Source: Euphorbia lathyris (lineage: Eukaryota; Streptophyta; Magnoliopsida; Malpighiales; Euphorbiaceae). From it: a DNA stretch of 64,000 bases. The stretch covers positions 32,955,501 to 33,019,500 of the forward strand of contig NC_088918.1 in the NCBI RefSeq assembly GCF_963576675.1. Reading direction: 5' to 3'. The translations under genes were made by a program, and so were the position numbers. Shown piece after piece: positions 1 through 10,443 of the stretch. The notes under the pieces are model-generated. The model was given only the letters and a program-made list of their open reading frames with translations, did no database searches and had not been told where the DNA came from. Position 1 is the stretch's first letter; the number at the start of each line of letters is the position of its first letter.

Positions 1-503
1 TCAAGTTGCTTAAAGGAAGTGATGTCGTTTCTCAACTTAACCGTTTTGGAAGGCAGGAAGTAATAAGAAAGGAACTCCCTTTCGAGTGCTTCCCATGATG
101 TGATCGATCCCGCTTCCAACGAGTGCAACCATTCCAACGCTTGTCCTGTCAAAGAAAAAGGAAATAACTTCAGTTGGATTGCCTCAACCGGAACATCGCT
201 TTGTCGAGAAGTTTCGGCACACATAAGAAATTTATCAAGGTGTTCGTTAGGGTTTTCATGGGATTCCCCTCCGAATTGACCAAGTTGTTGGATTAGTTGG
301 ATCATGCTAGTCTTTATTTCAAATGTGTCGGCCGGAATGGTGGGGGCAACGATTCCATGGCGGTTTTGAGGGCGATGCGGAGCAAGAATCTCCAACATCG
401 AACGCGTGTCATTGCCTCCACCATTACGGATGTTATTCACGGGTTATTCCGGCAGCCTTTGGTTAACCTCGGGCTGGTTAGCTTCATTGTTGAGGTTTGC
501 CAT
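1..503 (-). pseudogene. Athila-like Ty3/gypsy gag, N-terminal fragment
   Basis: Read on the minus strand from an ATG at 503-501, the frame encodes a plant gypsy gag N-terminus. It includes the stretches HENPNEHLDKFLMCAE, AIQLKLFPFSLTGQALEW and SWEALEREFL, which match the retrotransposon gag core (viral-coat assembly, cytoplasmic particles). A TAA at 446-444 interrupts the frame about 20 codons in, so this copy is a pseudogene. The frame is still open at the window edge. It lies directly inside the primer site and LTR at 716-3111, so it is the 5' end of an element reading leftward out of the window. Confidence 0.85.
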
Positions 504-715
504 TTTCTCTTTTCGAATCCTACAAAGAGTACGCTCAATTTCAAGATCAATAGGAAAAAGAGAATCACTCCGAGATCGGGTGTGCATAAAATAAGTGAAA
601 TAAAATATCAACAAGAAAGAATGATGTTAGTAAAAGTATATATAAACAATTTATACAAAAAGAATGCTTAAACTAACAATAAAACGTTTTTGTCTAATAT
701 TGCAAGAAATTATAA

Positions 716-734
716 ATCCCCGGCAACGGCGCCA
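716..734 (-). other. Primer-binding site, tRNA-Asp type
   Basis: On the minus strand this reads TGGCGCCGTTGCCGGGGAT, which matches the tRNA-Asp-complementary primer site typical of Athila-like elements. It is separated from the LTR end by six bases (735-740). It fixes the element's orientation as minus and shows that the adjacent LTR is the 5' LTR. Confidence 0.85.
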
Positions 735-1753
735 AAAACTTGATAGTGTGCCATCTAGTGGTGTAAATATGAAATGTATGTTATGATAAGTGCGTTACGA
801 CTATGGATGTGATCTTTCTAAGTGCTCTATCTTTACTAGATGTCACTACTTAGGGGCAAGTGTACCTCGTCGTATCAAGTAATAATCCGGTTAAGACCGG
901 GTATCGAATCCACGAGATTTATAACTGCAAGTATTAAACGACTCGGTTTTATACGTTATTTAAGTGATGAATACTTTGGGGTTGATGTGGTAACCAACTA
1001 CAAACTACTCCTAACTACGGGTGAGGCGAATTTATATAACAAAACTCTATGAAGTGATATGGATGCGATAAGTTATAACTATGACAAATAACGACTTCTA
1101 ATACATATACAGTTAATGTTTTGCTCTTGCAAAGACGACTACGTGTAGTTCGACCGACCCGTGAAGTACTTAGACTACGTGGTTCCTAGTCAAGGCGTGT
1201 CTAATGCTTGGGACCAGAAATTAGGGCCCGTAAGTTCCGTGGCTTGTCAATTCCTACGGTTTCCGGAGCGTCACTTTCGGTAAGGCAACACCTATATGAA
1301 TCCCTAAAGATAGCCCGAATGGCGTCGGAAATCGCGTTCCCCTACACAATAGTCAATTACGAGTATCAAAACAAGCAACAAACATCAACACATATATAGA
1401 AAAAGAGGTTATAAATCATAAATTATAAATATGGAAAGTGTAAATATGGATTACAAACAAGCCTAGTACATAGGATGAGATCAAGCTAATTAGCAAGTGT
1501 AAAGGGAAGAATCCACCTTCGGAACTAGCTAACCGGACTCAAAAGCTGTCTCTAAGGACTTGAATGGTGGAGCTCTCGAGCTTGGTGTGCGGAGATGGAG
1601 CGGGACTTTGATGAAATGCCGGGAGCAACGGACAAGCTCTCGAGATGGAAGAGTTTAGTTACACAAAGCCTAAAAACAAATCTAAAACTACAACAATCAA
1701 AACAAGTATAGTTTGCTCTCTCTAATGGTGTGTTCAAGATGTATCAAGAGCTG

Positions 1754-1763
1754 CCTATTTATA
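1754..1763 (-). promoter_or_regulatory. Probable TATA box of the Athila-like LTR
   Basis: The minus strand reads TATAAATAGG. It is correctly placed between the dyad-rich U3 half (higher coordinates) and the primer-site end of the LTR. This is inferred from sequence and position only. Confidence 0.6.
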
Positions 1764-1840
1764 CATGTCAAGCTAGGGCAAAATTGTAACTTTGCAAGGT
1801 ACAAGTATGGAGCAACATTATTTGTGCAGAAATCCCATAA

Positions 1841-2874
1841 TACGCCCCGCGTATGGTGTGGCACGCCTCGCGTAGATGCCCATTCCGTCAGAAATCTTCT
1901 ACATGTGGACCAATTCTAGATTTGTTGTCTCAAATACGCCCTGCGTATACTGGGATACGCATGGCGTGTTTGAGATTCTGACCTTTTATCGCTTGCTTTG
2001 GTCTCCGTACGCCGTGCGTAGCTTGAGGCACGCCCCGTGTAGATGAGTCTCTGGACTTTTTGCACTGAAGAATTCCCTTACACGCCCCACGTGTAAGGTG
2101 GTACGCCCTGCGTATAGGTCGTTGACTCGATGAGACCATGCAATCTGACTTTTCAGGATTAGGCAATCATTTCTGACATTTGATTATACGTCTCGCGTAG
2201 GTTGGCATAGGGGTGAGCATCGGTTCGGTTCGGTTACTAACCGAACCGAACTTTCGGTTAACCGAACCGAAGTTGGTGCTATTTTACAACCGAACCGAAC
2301 CGAATAAGATTGGTAACCGAATTTCATTTAACCGAAAATTTTCGGTTCGGTTCGGTTACCGACCAAATAACCGAAAACTCATAATATTTAATTTTTGTTT
2401 AATTGATTTTCAAATAATGCTTTGTATAAAAGTTACAATTGAAGAAATTAAAGACTAATGAACCAAAATTTATATATATACAGATAAAAGTATATTTTTT
2501 AGGGGTTGAATTTTATAGTTTATAAGTTATTTATACTTTGTAAAAATAAAATTATATTTTTTTATATTTATATAATAAATTCGGTTCGGTTATCGGTTAT
2601 ACCGATATATTTTTTCAGTAACCGAACCGATAACCGATTACCAAACTAAGTCAAAAATAAAACCGAACCGAACCAGAATGTTAAAATAACCGAACCAAAC
2701 TAAAATTTCGATTCGGTTATCGGTTTGGTAATCGGTTACCGGTTATTTTGCTCACCCCTAGGTTGGCATACGCCTCGCGTATGCTGACTCGATCCCACGT
2801 GGTGTCTGTGGATAGGGCAATCATTTCTGACTTGATGTTTCACGCCCCGCGTATGGGATGATACGCCTCGCGTA
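1841..2874. repeat. Array of twelve 13-bp dyads, consensus TACGCCYCGCGTA, in six pairs
   Basis: Sites start at 1841, 1862, 1935, 1956, 2008, 2029, 2081, 2102, 2187, 2769, 2841 and 2862. Each is an imperfect inverted repeat of TACGC and GCGTA around a 3-bp centre. Within each pair the start-to-start distance is exactly 21 bp. The pair 2187/2769 also gives 21 bp once the 553-bp MITE and its 8-bp duplication are subtracted. Pair-to-pair spacing is 94, 73, 73, 106 and 93 bp after that correction. The array lies in U3 of the LTR. Confidence 0.9.
2208..2760. mobile_element. Non-autonomous hAT MITE, 553 bp
   Basis: The ends are inverted repeats, TAGGGGTGAGCA on the left and TGCTCACCCCTA on the right. 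They are flanked by an 8-bp target duplication GGTTGGCA (2200-2207 and 2761-2768). Subterminal CGGTTCGGTT motifs occur in both orientations. No coding capacity is seen. Terminal sequence and 8-bp duplication fit the hAT superfamily. It split the fifth dyad pair of the LTR. Confidence 0.9.
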
Positions 2875-3111
2875 TTGGCATGAATTTTGCTTCTTCCTTG
2901 TACCTGAAATACAATTCTTGAGAGCCGAGTTAGCTTGACGTTTTTATTTCCTAAATACATCAAAAACAAGGGAAATTATCCGAAAATACGGAATTTATTA
3001 TTATTTCGTTACTTTATTCAAAACACTCTATTTTTGCAATTAAACTTATTTATTTCTTCTAAAATTAACCCGTAAATCACGCTAAAAGATAGGGGTAAAA
3101 TACCCCTATCA

Positions 3112-3443
3112 GCGGCAAAGGAGGCTATTTGGATTAGAAAGTTCATAACAGAACAAGGAGTGGTGACTGACATTGTAAATCTCATTACTTTGTACTGTGA
3201 TAACAATGGAGCCATTGCACAAGCAAAGGAACCACGGTCTCATAATGCATCCAAACATTATCTCAAGCGATATCATCTCATTAGGGAGATCATAGCCAGA
3301 GGAGATGTAAGAATAGAAAAGGTGCCCACTGAGGACAACGTTGCAGATCCGTTGACCAAGCCGTTACCACAAAGAGCTCACGATAAACATCTTAGTTCTT
3401 CTGGTATTAGTTTCAAAAAAATTTATACTATTAGACTCGTCTA
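3112..3443 (+). pseudogene. Ty1/copia pol remnant: C-terminal RNase H
   Basis: The frame opens at the LTR junction with AAKEAIWIRKFI, then LYCDNNGAIAQAKEP, SKHYLKRYHLIREII and NVADPLTKPLPQ. These are the conserved copia RNase H C-terminal motifs, including the CDN acidic residue and the ADxLTKxL end. The rest of the copia element is displaced leftward, beyond the inserted Athila-like element. The frame ends at 3443 and runs into the fold-back repeat at 3413, so its 3' end is also disrupted. Confidence 0.88.
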
Positions 3444-4625
3444 AATTAGACGGTCATTTTAAGATCCTTGAAGCTCAAGTAAAAAAAATTCTGGTGAACG
3501 GAATCCGGGTGGACGTTTTCCGGCGAGAAAAGTGCCCAGCAAATTCTCAAAAAATTCCAGAAAATGTAAAACATTATTCTAAGAAATTTTAATTCTTGGG
3601 TCGAAGCGGGATTTCTTACAGTTTAATCCCAATAAAACTTGTTTCTTAATTTTATCCATTTTACATGCTTCAACAATTTATTGGGTCAAAACTATAAGGA
3701 ATCTCGCTTTGAGCTAAGAATTAAAGTTTCTTAAAATGATGTTTTACATGTTTTGGAATTTTCTGATAATTTTCTGGGCACGTTTTTTGTCCTACTTACA
3801 TTGTTCCAAATCAGTGTACCATTTGTTCCAAATCAGTGTACCATTTGTTCCAATATAATACTTATATTGTTCCAACAGAAAAATGTTTTATTTCTTTTCT
3901 TTAAAATACATTTTTCCGATATTTCTAATCTCGTTTTTCGAAAAATTTTATACTATTAGACTCGTCTAAATTAGACGGTAATTTTAAGATCCTTGAAGCT
4001 CAAGTAAAAAAAATTTCGGTGAACGGAATCCGGGTGGGCGTTTTCTGGCGAGAAAAAAAGTGCCCAGAACATTCTCAAAAAATTCCAGAAAATGTAAAAC
4101 ATTATTTTAAGAAACTTTAATTCTTGGGCCGAAGCGGGATTTCTTACGGTTTTGACCCAATAAATTGTTAAAGAATGTAAAATGGATAAAATTAAGGAAA
4201 AAGTTTTATTGGGACTAAACCGTAAGAAATCATACTTTGACTCAAGAATTAAAGTTTCTCCAAATAATGTTTTACATTTTCTGAAATTGTTTGAGAATTT
4301 TCTAGGCACTTTCGGGTTTTTTTTATCGGAAAACGCTCATCTAACCGCCGGATTCCGTTGATTTGGTACTAAACCGTAAGGAATCTCATTTTGAGTCAAG
4401 AATTAAAGTTTCTCAGAATAATGTTTTACATTTTCTGGACATTTTTTCTCACAGAAAAACAGATCGCCGGATTTCATTCACCGGAAATTTTTTTACCCGA
4501 GCTTCTGGGATCTTAAAATGACCGTCTAATTAAGACGAATCCAATGATATAAAAATTTTTGAAAAACAAGGTTGGAAAAGTTGGGAAAATGTATTTTAAA
4601 GAAAAAAAATAAAACAATTTTCTCT
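3413..4625. repeat. Fold-back (long inverted repeat) cluster
   Basis: A unit containing ACTCGTCTAAATTAGACGGT, then AAGATCCTTGAAGCTCAAG and GTGAACGGAATCCGGG, starts near 3420 and again near 3947, both in plus orientation. Its reverse complement ends the cluster near 4550. Inverted copies of the inner part (AAAATGTAAAACATTATT and related) fill 3605-3770 and 4205-4470. The stretch 3860-4625 is a near-palindrome centred close to 4240. A further direct copy of one arm end lies at 4815-4895. This looks like nested or rearranged copies of one fold-back MITE family; no coding potential is seen. Confidence 0.75.
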
Positions 4626-4728
4626 TTCCTTTTATTTACAAATTTGTCACCTCCTTTTAGTTAATTACAAAATTGGTACTTGTCACACAATAAGGTTTGT
4701 CACACCATAAGAAATGTGTCACATCTGA

Positions 4729-4788
<60 letters not shown>

Positions 4789-4969
4789 TTTGGATTGTAA
4801 GATTTTGATGCCCAAAAATGTATTTTAAAGAAAAGAAATAAAACAATTTTCTCTATCATCTCTTTCCTTTTATTTACAAATTTGTCACCTTGTCCTTTTC
4901 AATTATCATCAAAACTACGTAGTTTTGTTATGTCACATAATAATCTCATTGTCATACCCTAACTCATTG

Positions 4970-5017
<48 letters not shown>
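4626..5017. repeat. AT-rich spacer with two long (TA)n microsatellites
   Basis: TA dinucleotide runs occupy roughly 4733-4786 and 4973-5017. Between them is a partial copy of the fold-back arm (about 4815-4895). There is no gene. Confidence 0.9.
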
Positions 5018-5020
<3 letters not shown>

Positions 5021-5105
5021 AGATGGCTTTTGTGAGAACCCTTTCCTAGGTGAGAACCACCCAAAACTACGTCGTTTCGAGTTTAAAAAAAAAAGCTGCT
5101 GCTTA

Positions 5106-5106
<1 letters not shown>

Positions 5107-5138
<32 letters not shown>
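5107..5138 (+). repeat. Homopolymer of about 30 G
   Basis: An uninterrupted G run (5109-5138) lies in the left arm of the 5018-6506 element. The right arm has only four G at the matching place. It could be real slippage or an assembly artefact. Confidence 0.9.
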
Positions 5139-5139
<1 letters not shown>

Positions 5140-5429
5140 CAAAACTGAGACTCTATGTTTACACTCCACACAATTTACCACTAAGCCAATTGCTTTCCTT
5201 GTAATTTATGTCGCGCGCTGATTGATATACGATTGGCCTTTTAGCTTCTATTGTTTAATTTTGATGCATGCACTTATTAATATCGATTAAATATGCATAA
5301 TAATAAATTATTAATAGAAAAAAAAAAGAAATGTGCATAATAATGAATTATTAATAGAAAAAAAATCTAAGAACATGCTCTAATTTCTTATTTATTTAAT
5401 TCATTTATATTCTTGTAATTTATATTTTA

Positions 5430-6060
5430 AAATGTTAAGAACGATGTTCTAAATATTGTTACATATGTTCTAAATTTTATAATTTGAGTTCTAAAAATTA
5501 AGTATAATGTTTTAAAAAAAAGATATATGGACCATTTTTACATTTGTTCTATAATATAATTTATAACTCATATTCTAAATAACATAACGTATGTTCTAAA
5601 AAATATAACGTATGTTCTAAAGTTTATATTTTGTGTGCCAAAAATTAAGTATAATGTTCTAAAAATATCAGTAGATATCTCGATCGTTTTTTCATTTGTT
5701 CTATAATATAATTTATAACTCATGCTAAAAAACATAACGTATGTTCTAAAAAATATGTCGTACGTTCTAAACTTCATAGTTCGTGTTTTAAAAGTTAAAA
5801 TATATGTTCTAACGTTTGTTTTAAAAAATATATAGTTTGTGTTCCAAAAATTTAGTATAATGTTCTAAAAAAATCAGTAGATATCTAGATCGTTTTTTCA
5901 TTTGTTCTATAATATAATTTATAATTCATGTTCGAAAAAACATAACACGTGTTCTAAAAAACATAACGTATGTTCTAAAAAATATGTCGTACGTTCTAAA
6001 CTTCATAGTTCGTGTTTTAAAAGTTAAAATATATGTTATAACGTATGTTTTAAAAATATA
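5430..6060. repeat. Degenerate tandem repeats in the loop of the long-TIR element
   Basis: Units resembling ATGTTCTAAAAAACATAACGT recur, with a larger unit (TTTCATTTGTTCTATAATAT through ACATAACGTATGTTCTAA) present at about 5545, 5690 and 5897. No ORF is credible. Confidence 0.75.
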
Positions 6061-6336
6061 TTTTCTTATATAACATAAATTACAAAAATATAAAGGAATT
6101 AAATAAATAAGAAATTAGAGCATATTTTTGGGTTTTTTTATTAATAATTCATTATTATGCACATTTCTTTTTTTTCTATTAATAATTCATTATTATGCAC
6201 TTTTTTTCTATTCATAATTCATTATGATGCATATTTAATCGATATTAATAAGTGCATGCGTCAAATACTAAACAATGGAAGCTAAAAGGACCGTGGTATA
6301 TTAAGCAGCGCGCGATATTATAAACAAAAAAAGCAA

Positions 6337-6392
6337 TTGGCTCAGTGGTAAGTAATATGGAGTGTGGACGAAGAGACCCATGTTTGAATCCC
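6337..6392 (+). other. tRNA-like Pol III A box and B box
   Basis: TTGGCTCAGTGGTA (6337-6350) fits a tRNA A box. GTTTGAATCCC (6382-6392) fits a B box 45 bp downstream. The mirrored copy in the left arm keeps the A box on the minus strand (about 5176-5189), but its B box is degraded beside the poly-G run. There is no full tRNA cloverleaf, so this is a tRNA-derived or tRNA-like promoter, not a tRNA gene. Confidence 0.5.
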
Positions 6393-6599
6393 CTAGGTAG
6401 CATCGTTTTTTATTTTATTTTCCTACTCAAAACTACGTAGTTTTGGGTGGTTCTCACCTAAGGTGAGTTCTCACCTAGGGGAGGGTTCTCACTTGATCCC
6501 TCCCCTATATATATATATATATATATATATATGCCCATCTAAGGGCATGCGCATATGATATAATATTTGTTTTGCAGTTTAAATTAAAAAAATATGTCT

Positions 6600-7486
6600 T
6601 AGAGCATTTTTTATTTATAATAAGTTAACTTTCATTAATCAAGCAAATAATTATCATGAATGCTTGCCTCCACGAGCCATAATAGCATTACATAAGAAAC
6701 ATAATTTTTAGTATTGAAATAGACGTACCGGACAACTAAGTGAGTAGCACCGTTCGAGAAATATAAAATACGGAAAAATCATTATTATCTCTAAGAATAT
6801 CCCTACAGTCTTGAATCAACGTACCGAAATCAAATACGTCTAAATTATTTGCATTCGCTGCATACGAAATCCTCTTTGTTGCATCAGTTTCGAATTCGAT
6901 CTTGACAACTTGTTTTCACACATCCATAATAAACTTGCACAAATGGCGAGAACCTCAACAACACGTGGTGTGAGTATCCCAAAATGACACTACTATTGCA
7001 GAATTTAGAGTTGTCGAAGTCATCCCTAACCACTGCGCCTACTCCGCAAGCATTCACACTACTAAAGACGGCTCTATTTACATTACACTTCAAGTATCTC
7101 GTTCTAGGTTTCCTCCATCATGGTTGAACCATTGCTATCTTTCCGCTCGGATGGAGCAGAGGCCGACGTTGACAGCTCCACTCGTTGAGGAAAGTTCTAA
7201 TTCGCTGCAACGTCTTCGTTGTTCCTGAATCAACACAACCACCTTTTGCCTCAACTCCTCCTTTACATCCACTTGACAGTGGGATAATAACCACAAAGCT
7301 GTTGAATTAAGATTATCTATAGGCTTCGGTACTCTAGCCATCTGCCAGCATTCTTCGACAAACGAGCAATTGATAAAAAGATGCTAGCTTTCTTCCGCAG
7401 TTGATCTGCACAAAACGTATTCAAGTGGAACTAGTTCATGTTGAGCCGCCAATTGGGTACGGTCTTTCCACTTCCAACGCGCCAAT
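6600..7486 (-). pseudogene. LINE ORF2 remnant: zf-RVT and RNase H end
   Basis: On the minus strand, 7480-7340 encodes a zf-RVT-like segment (RWKWKDRTQLAAQHE, then LFINCSFVEECW after an in-frame TAG). Next is an RNase H-like region with KCNVNRAVFSSVNACGVGAV near 7090 and TLIQDCRDIL near 6800. Several stops and frameshifts make it a pseudogene. It is the distal half of a LINE cut by the LTR element at 7487; the proximal half resumes at 31235. Confidence 0.78.
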
Positions 7487-7491
7487 GTACT

Positions 7492-9077
7492 TGTTGAGCG
7501 ATTTCCGCAAGTGCACGGTTTCGCTTGTAGTAATAAAAATATCGATCCCACAGGGATACGTTTTTTAACGAAAAACTTATTTTTGAATCTGTTAATTTCG
7601 AACTTGTTAGATTTACTATTGAATGTAAATGAAAAGTGAAATTTGTCTAATTGAATTTAGGAAATTGTTTAATTGAGTTTGTGGACTTTGAGTATTTGAA
7701 AATGCTGGATTAAGATTTTATATTAGAATATATCGATTGTTAGAAAGATCTTCTGATTTAGGGATGAATTTTACAAAACAGGAACATTTAGAACTTTTAG
7801 AAAAACAAATGAATGTATTCATTTGCATTAAGCAAAGAAAACAACTTAAACTTTGTATCAATTAAGATGATGAAATAAATGACGGAACCTCTAATTAATT
7901 GGCTTTGAACGCGACAAAACCCTTTCGGGATAGTTGCCCTTAATCAAATTAAAACTCTTTCGAGATGATAATTTGCCTAAGTGTTCAACAAAGTTTCCTT
8001 GTAATGATTTTGAATTTAACTACGTTTTAATGAAAACACCAGCAATCACTTTAGTGGATTGGTTACCATAAGTGCTGCATAACGATTTATCGAATAGAAC
8101 GGACTTTATTAGATGAAATATAAATTGATACAAGTTTACAGAGAACATGGAGCATCGAGTTCTTCGAGGGCGTGCAAGTGAACGGCTGATCAGTCCTTTC
8201 CTTGGGTTTCCTTAGAGGTTGTCAGGCTCAGGGGCGAACACTCTACTCAATCTTCTCGCTGTAACTTCGTAATAGGGATTCGGTCGGCCACTACCAAAAT
8301 GCAAACTAAAACTGGAACAATGTCTAAACGCTACTGAGTTGTAATTAAACTATAAACAATATGTGTACCTCATCTTGTTTTGTACAGAATCTAATTTCTA
8401 ACTCTCGAACTATTTTTGCTTAGAACTTAGACATTAGTTCTACGCTCTGATTCTATATCTATATTACATAACATTACATTCATTTTTTTCAACATCAACT
8501 CTTTATTTATAGATGTTGAAGGGTTGTGATTGAAGTGATGTGTCCCTTGTGAAAAATTGTATCCGTTGGTTAAGAGTCGTGTCCGTTGTTAAGAATTGTG
8601 TTCTTTGTGAAGAGTCGTTTCTATCCACCCGAACGAACGCATTTCTTGGATTTCAACATGTGTTTATTGATCTTGGCAGAATTTCTGCACTTACCGAGAA
8701 TGGAGATCCTCGGCCGTGAATGGGGGAGCATTAAGTTGAGCTTTGGACGAAGGAAGGAAGTAGCTGAACCACGCGTGTCGCGGCCGCGGGTGGGGGATTC
8801 GTCGTCGCGGCATGCTGTGTTTTTCACTTCTTTGCTCTCGTTCGTGTCCTTGACTTGGCGCTTTTGATTTACGTCGTCTTTGACTCCTTTTGTAGGGTTT
8901 TTCTTCTGTTTTTGATCCTTTTTCGTTCATATTTGGATTTTACCAAATATTTAGGTACCTTGCAAGAAAGAAAGATATTTGAGAGTAAAAGTAATCTAAA
9001 CAGATATAAACAACATAAATTTGTAAAAATAATGATGTAAATATTAATGATATTTTAGGTATATTTTGGGCTTAACA
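7492..9077 (-). repeat. 3' LTR of the Athila-like element
   Basis: It starts TGTTGAGCG, ends GGGCTTAACA, and matches 29644-31229 along its full length. On the minus strand a TATAAATA box lies at 8504-8511, with GC-rich palindromic sequence at 8690-8815 upstream of it. The sequence just outside (9078 onward, minus strand AAGTGTGGAGATT) is a weak polypurine tract. Confidence 0.96.
8504..8511 (-). promoter_or_regulatory. TATA box in the Athila-like 3' LTR
   Basis: TATAAATA on the minus strand; the same box is at 30656-30663 in the 5' LTR, where it would drive the genomic transcript. Confidence 0.6.
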
Positions 9078-9972
9078 AATCTCCACACTTAATCTTTTGC
9101 TAGTCCCGAGCAAAATTTCACTGAATTTATTCCTTAACTAATCTCTTTATGAAAATAAAGCATATATCTTTGTGTTTACTTTTTAAATTAGTTAAGCCGA
9201 AAAGACTAACTTCGCATGGCAAATTTATACGCAAAATATCAAACTAACTTAGTATAAATACGATATATCATTCGTCTTGTATTTCAATGTTTAAATTGAA
9301 GTATTCGGGACGATGTAAGCACGCATGTTATTGAGTCTTTCATCTCAAGGCATTTCAAAGCACCAAATTTCCTTTCCCAAACTTGAATTATTATATATGA
9401 GTATAAAGTTTAATTTATTTGCTTAGTTACGCCCGTGATAAGGGTGGTCTCGATCGTAACTTTATATGCATTTTATTTGTGTTCGCTTAAGAGGTACCGA
9501 CCATGCCATGAGTGGACGCAATCGTTACTTTAAACTTTAAACACGCTTAATTTTTCTTATTTAAACGTTCCTTCCATACCTAGATTGTGATAAGGGTGGT
9601 CGCAATCGTGGCCAAAAGTACGCTTTACTTATTTATTTCTTCCCTTTCATACCTCGACTGTGATAAGGTTGGTCTCAATCGTGGCCAAAAGTTTAGAATA
9701 TGATTATGAATTATAAATTGTAACTTGGGAAAAAGAAAATTAGCACATTCTTCCTATATTGACTTAAAATTCAATATGTATTATGGCTATAGTTTCCTTA
9801 AAAACTTCAATTGGTGTTAATGTAAGACAAAATCAAAACCGAGCTAAAAAATTGTTAGTTCAATTTAATGCCTATAAACCTAATTGAAAATTTAAAATAA
9901 GATTTATTATATCATGAATTTCATGATAGGAAATAGAGATTGAAAATAAAGAATTTTTACTTAAATACATTT
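9078..9972 (-). repeat. 3' spacer of the Athila-like element with a short tandem repeat
   Basis: A unit containing GTGATAAGGGTGGTCTCGAT recurs near 9435, 9587 and 9660, with a degenerate copy near 9505, so the period is about 73-78 bp. No ORF is credible. The spacer continues at 19869-20355, beyond the nested element. Confidence 0.7.
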
Positions 9973-9977
9973 ACTCG

Positions 9978-10442
9978 TGATAACCCGCGAAGCCCAAAAC
10001 GGGTTATACTCATTTCGCAAGCCCAGCCCATATTAAAGCCCCAGGGGCTAAGATTGGACGGGACCCGAATGAAGGAAGCGGGCGCAGCGAGTAAACCGCC
10101 CCTAATTCCTAAATGGAGCGACAAGACTCCCACTCAGAACCACGTTCGTTGCCATGAAAACCACGAAAGGGACATGGCCTGAAAAGGGGGAACCGCCCTC
10201 AGAACGTGGCCCACTAAGGAGTAACCGCCCTCGGCGGTTACCCAAAAATACCTATAAAAGGCCTTAAGAATAAGGGAGAAGGTACGTTCATATTTTTTCC
10301 CACAGAGCTATTGCTAAATTATAGACTCATTCTTACAAAAACTGACTTGATCGTCGGAGAGTTTTCCCGGAGATCCTGTCTCCGGTTTTGTTTTGCAGGT
10401 AACTCCGGCAAAGAACATCGAAGCGGATCCAGCAAGTTATCA
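9978..10442 (+). repeat. 5' LTR of the Tat-like element
   Basis: It begins TGATAACCC and ends AGTTATCA. A TATAAAAG box is at 10253-10260. Eleven bases upstream lies a perfect hairpin, GTAACCGCC-CTC-GGCGGTTAC (10221-10241). The octamer AACCGCCC occurs three times in the LTR. Confidence 0.96.
10221..10260 (+). promoter_or_regulatory. Hairpin plus TATA box of the Tat-like LTR
   Basis: A 9-bp-arm palindrome with a 3-nt loop (10221-10241) is followed by TATAAAAG (10253-10260). The same arrangement is intact in the other LTR (hairpin 19642-19662, TATA 19674-19681). The promoter role is inferred. Confidence 0.6.
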
Positions 10443-10443
10443 T

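Larger units (their letters stand above)
741..3111 (-). mobile_element. 5' LTR of an Athila-like element, interrupted by a hAT MITE
   Basis: The repeat begins TGATAG and ends CTATCA, a terminal inverted repeat ending in the usual TG...CA. It adjoins the tRNA-Asp type primer site. It is 2371 bp long, or about 1810 bp without the MITE at 2208-2760 and its 8-bp duplication. On the minus strand a TATAAATAGG box lies at 1754-1763, so the dyad array (1841-2874) falls in U3, upstream of the promoter. The partner LTR and target duplication lie outside the window. The element interrupts a copia gene whose frame resumes at 3112. Confidence 0.85.
5018..6506. mobile_element. DNA element with about 400-bp inverted arms
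   Basis: The left end (GTGAGAACCCTTTCCTAGGT, then GTGAGAACCACCCAAAACTA) is repeated in reverse complement at the right end, where a short GGTGAGAA unit is duplicated. The arms stay recognisable inward for about 400 bp: GCAATTGGCT, ATGCATGCACTTATTAATAT and ATTATTAATAG motifs occur at 5170-5420 and again, inverted, at 6080-6340. The element sits between TA repeats, so the target duplication cannot be read. The superfamily is unclear; a Mutator-like or fold-back element is the best guess. Confidence 0.75.

Noticed and set aside
1930..2166. Arg-rich minus-strand ORF over the dyad array
   Set aside because: A by-product of the TACGCC repeats, with no domain.
1841..2874. CRISPR-like array
   Set aside because: The repeats are 13-bp dyads with short irregular linkers in a plant LTR; there is no CRISPR architecture.
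6331..6400. True tRNA gene
   Set aside because: Only the A and B boxes fit; acceptor and anticodon stems do not form.
8586..8930. Overlapping ORFs in the Athila-like LTR, repeated at 30738-31082
   Set aside because: They recur only because the LTR is repeated; there is no protein-like conservation and the region is U3.
9940..10182. 80-codon plus-strand ORF at the Tat LTR
   Set aside because: It crosses the base-exact LTR boundary at 9978 and has no family features; chance ORF.
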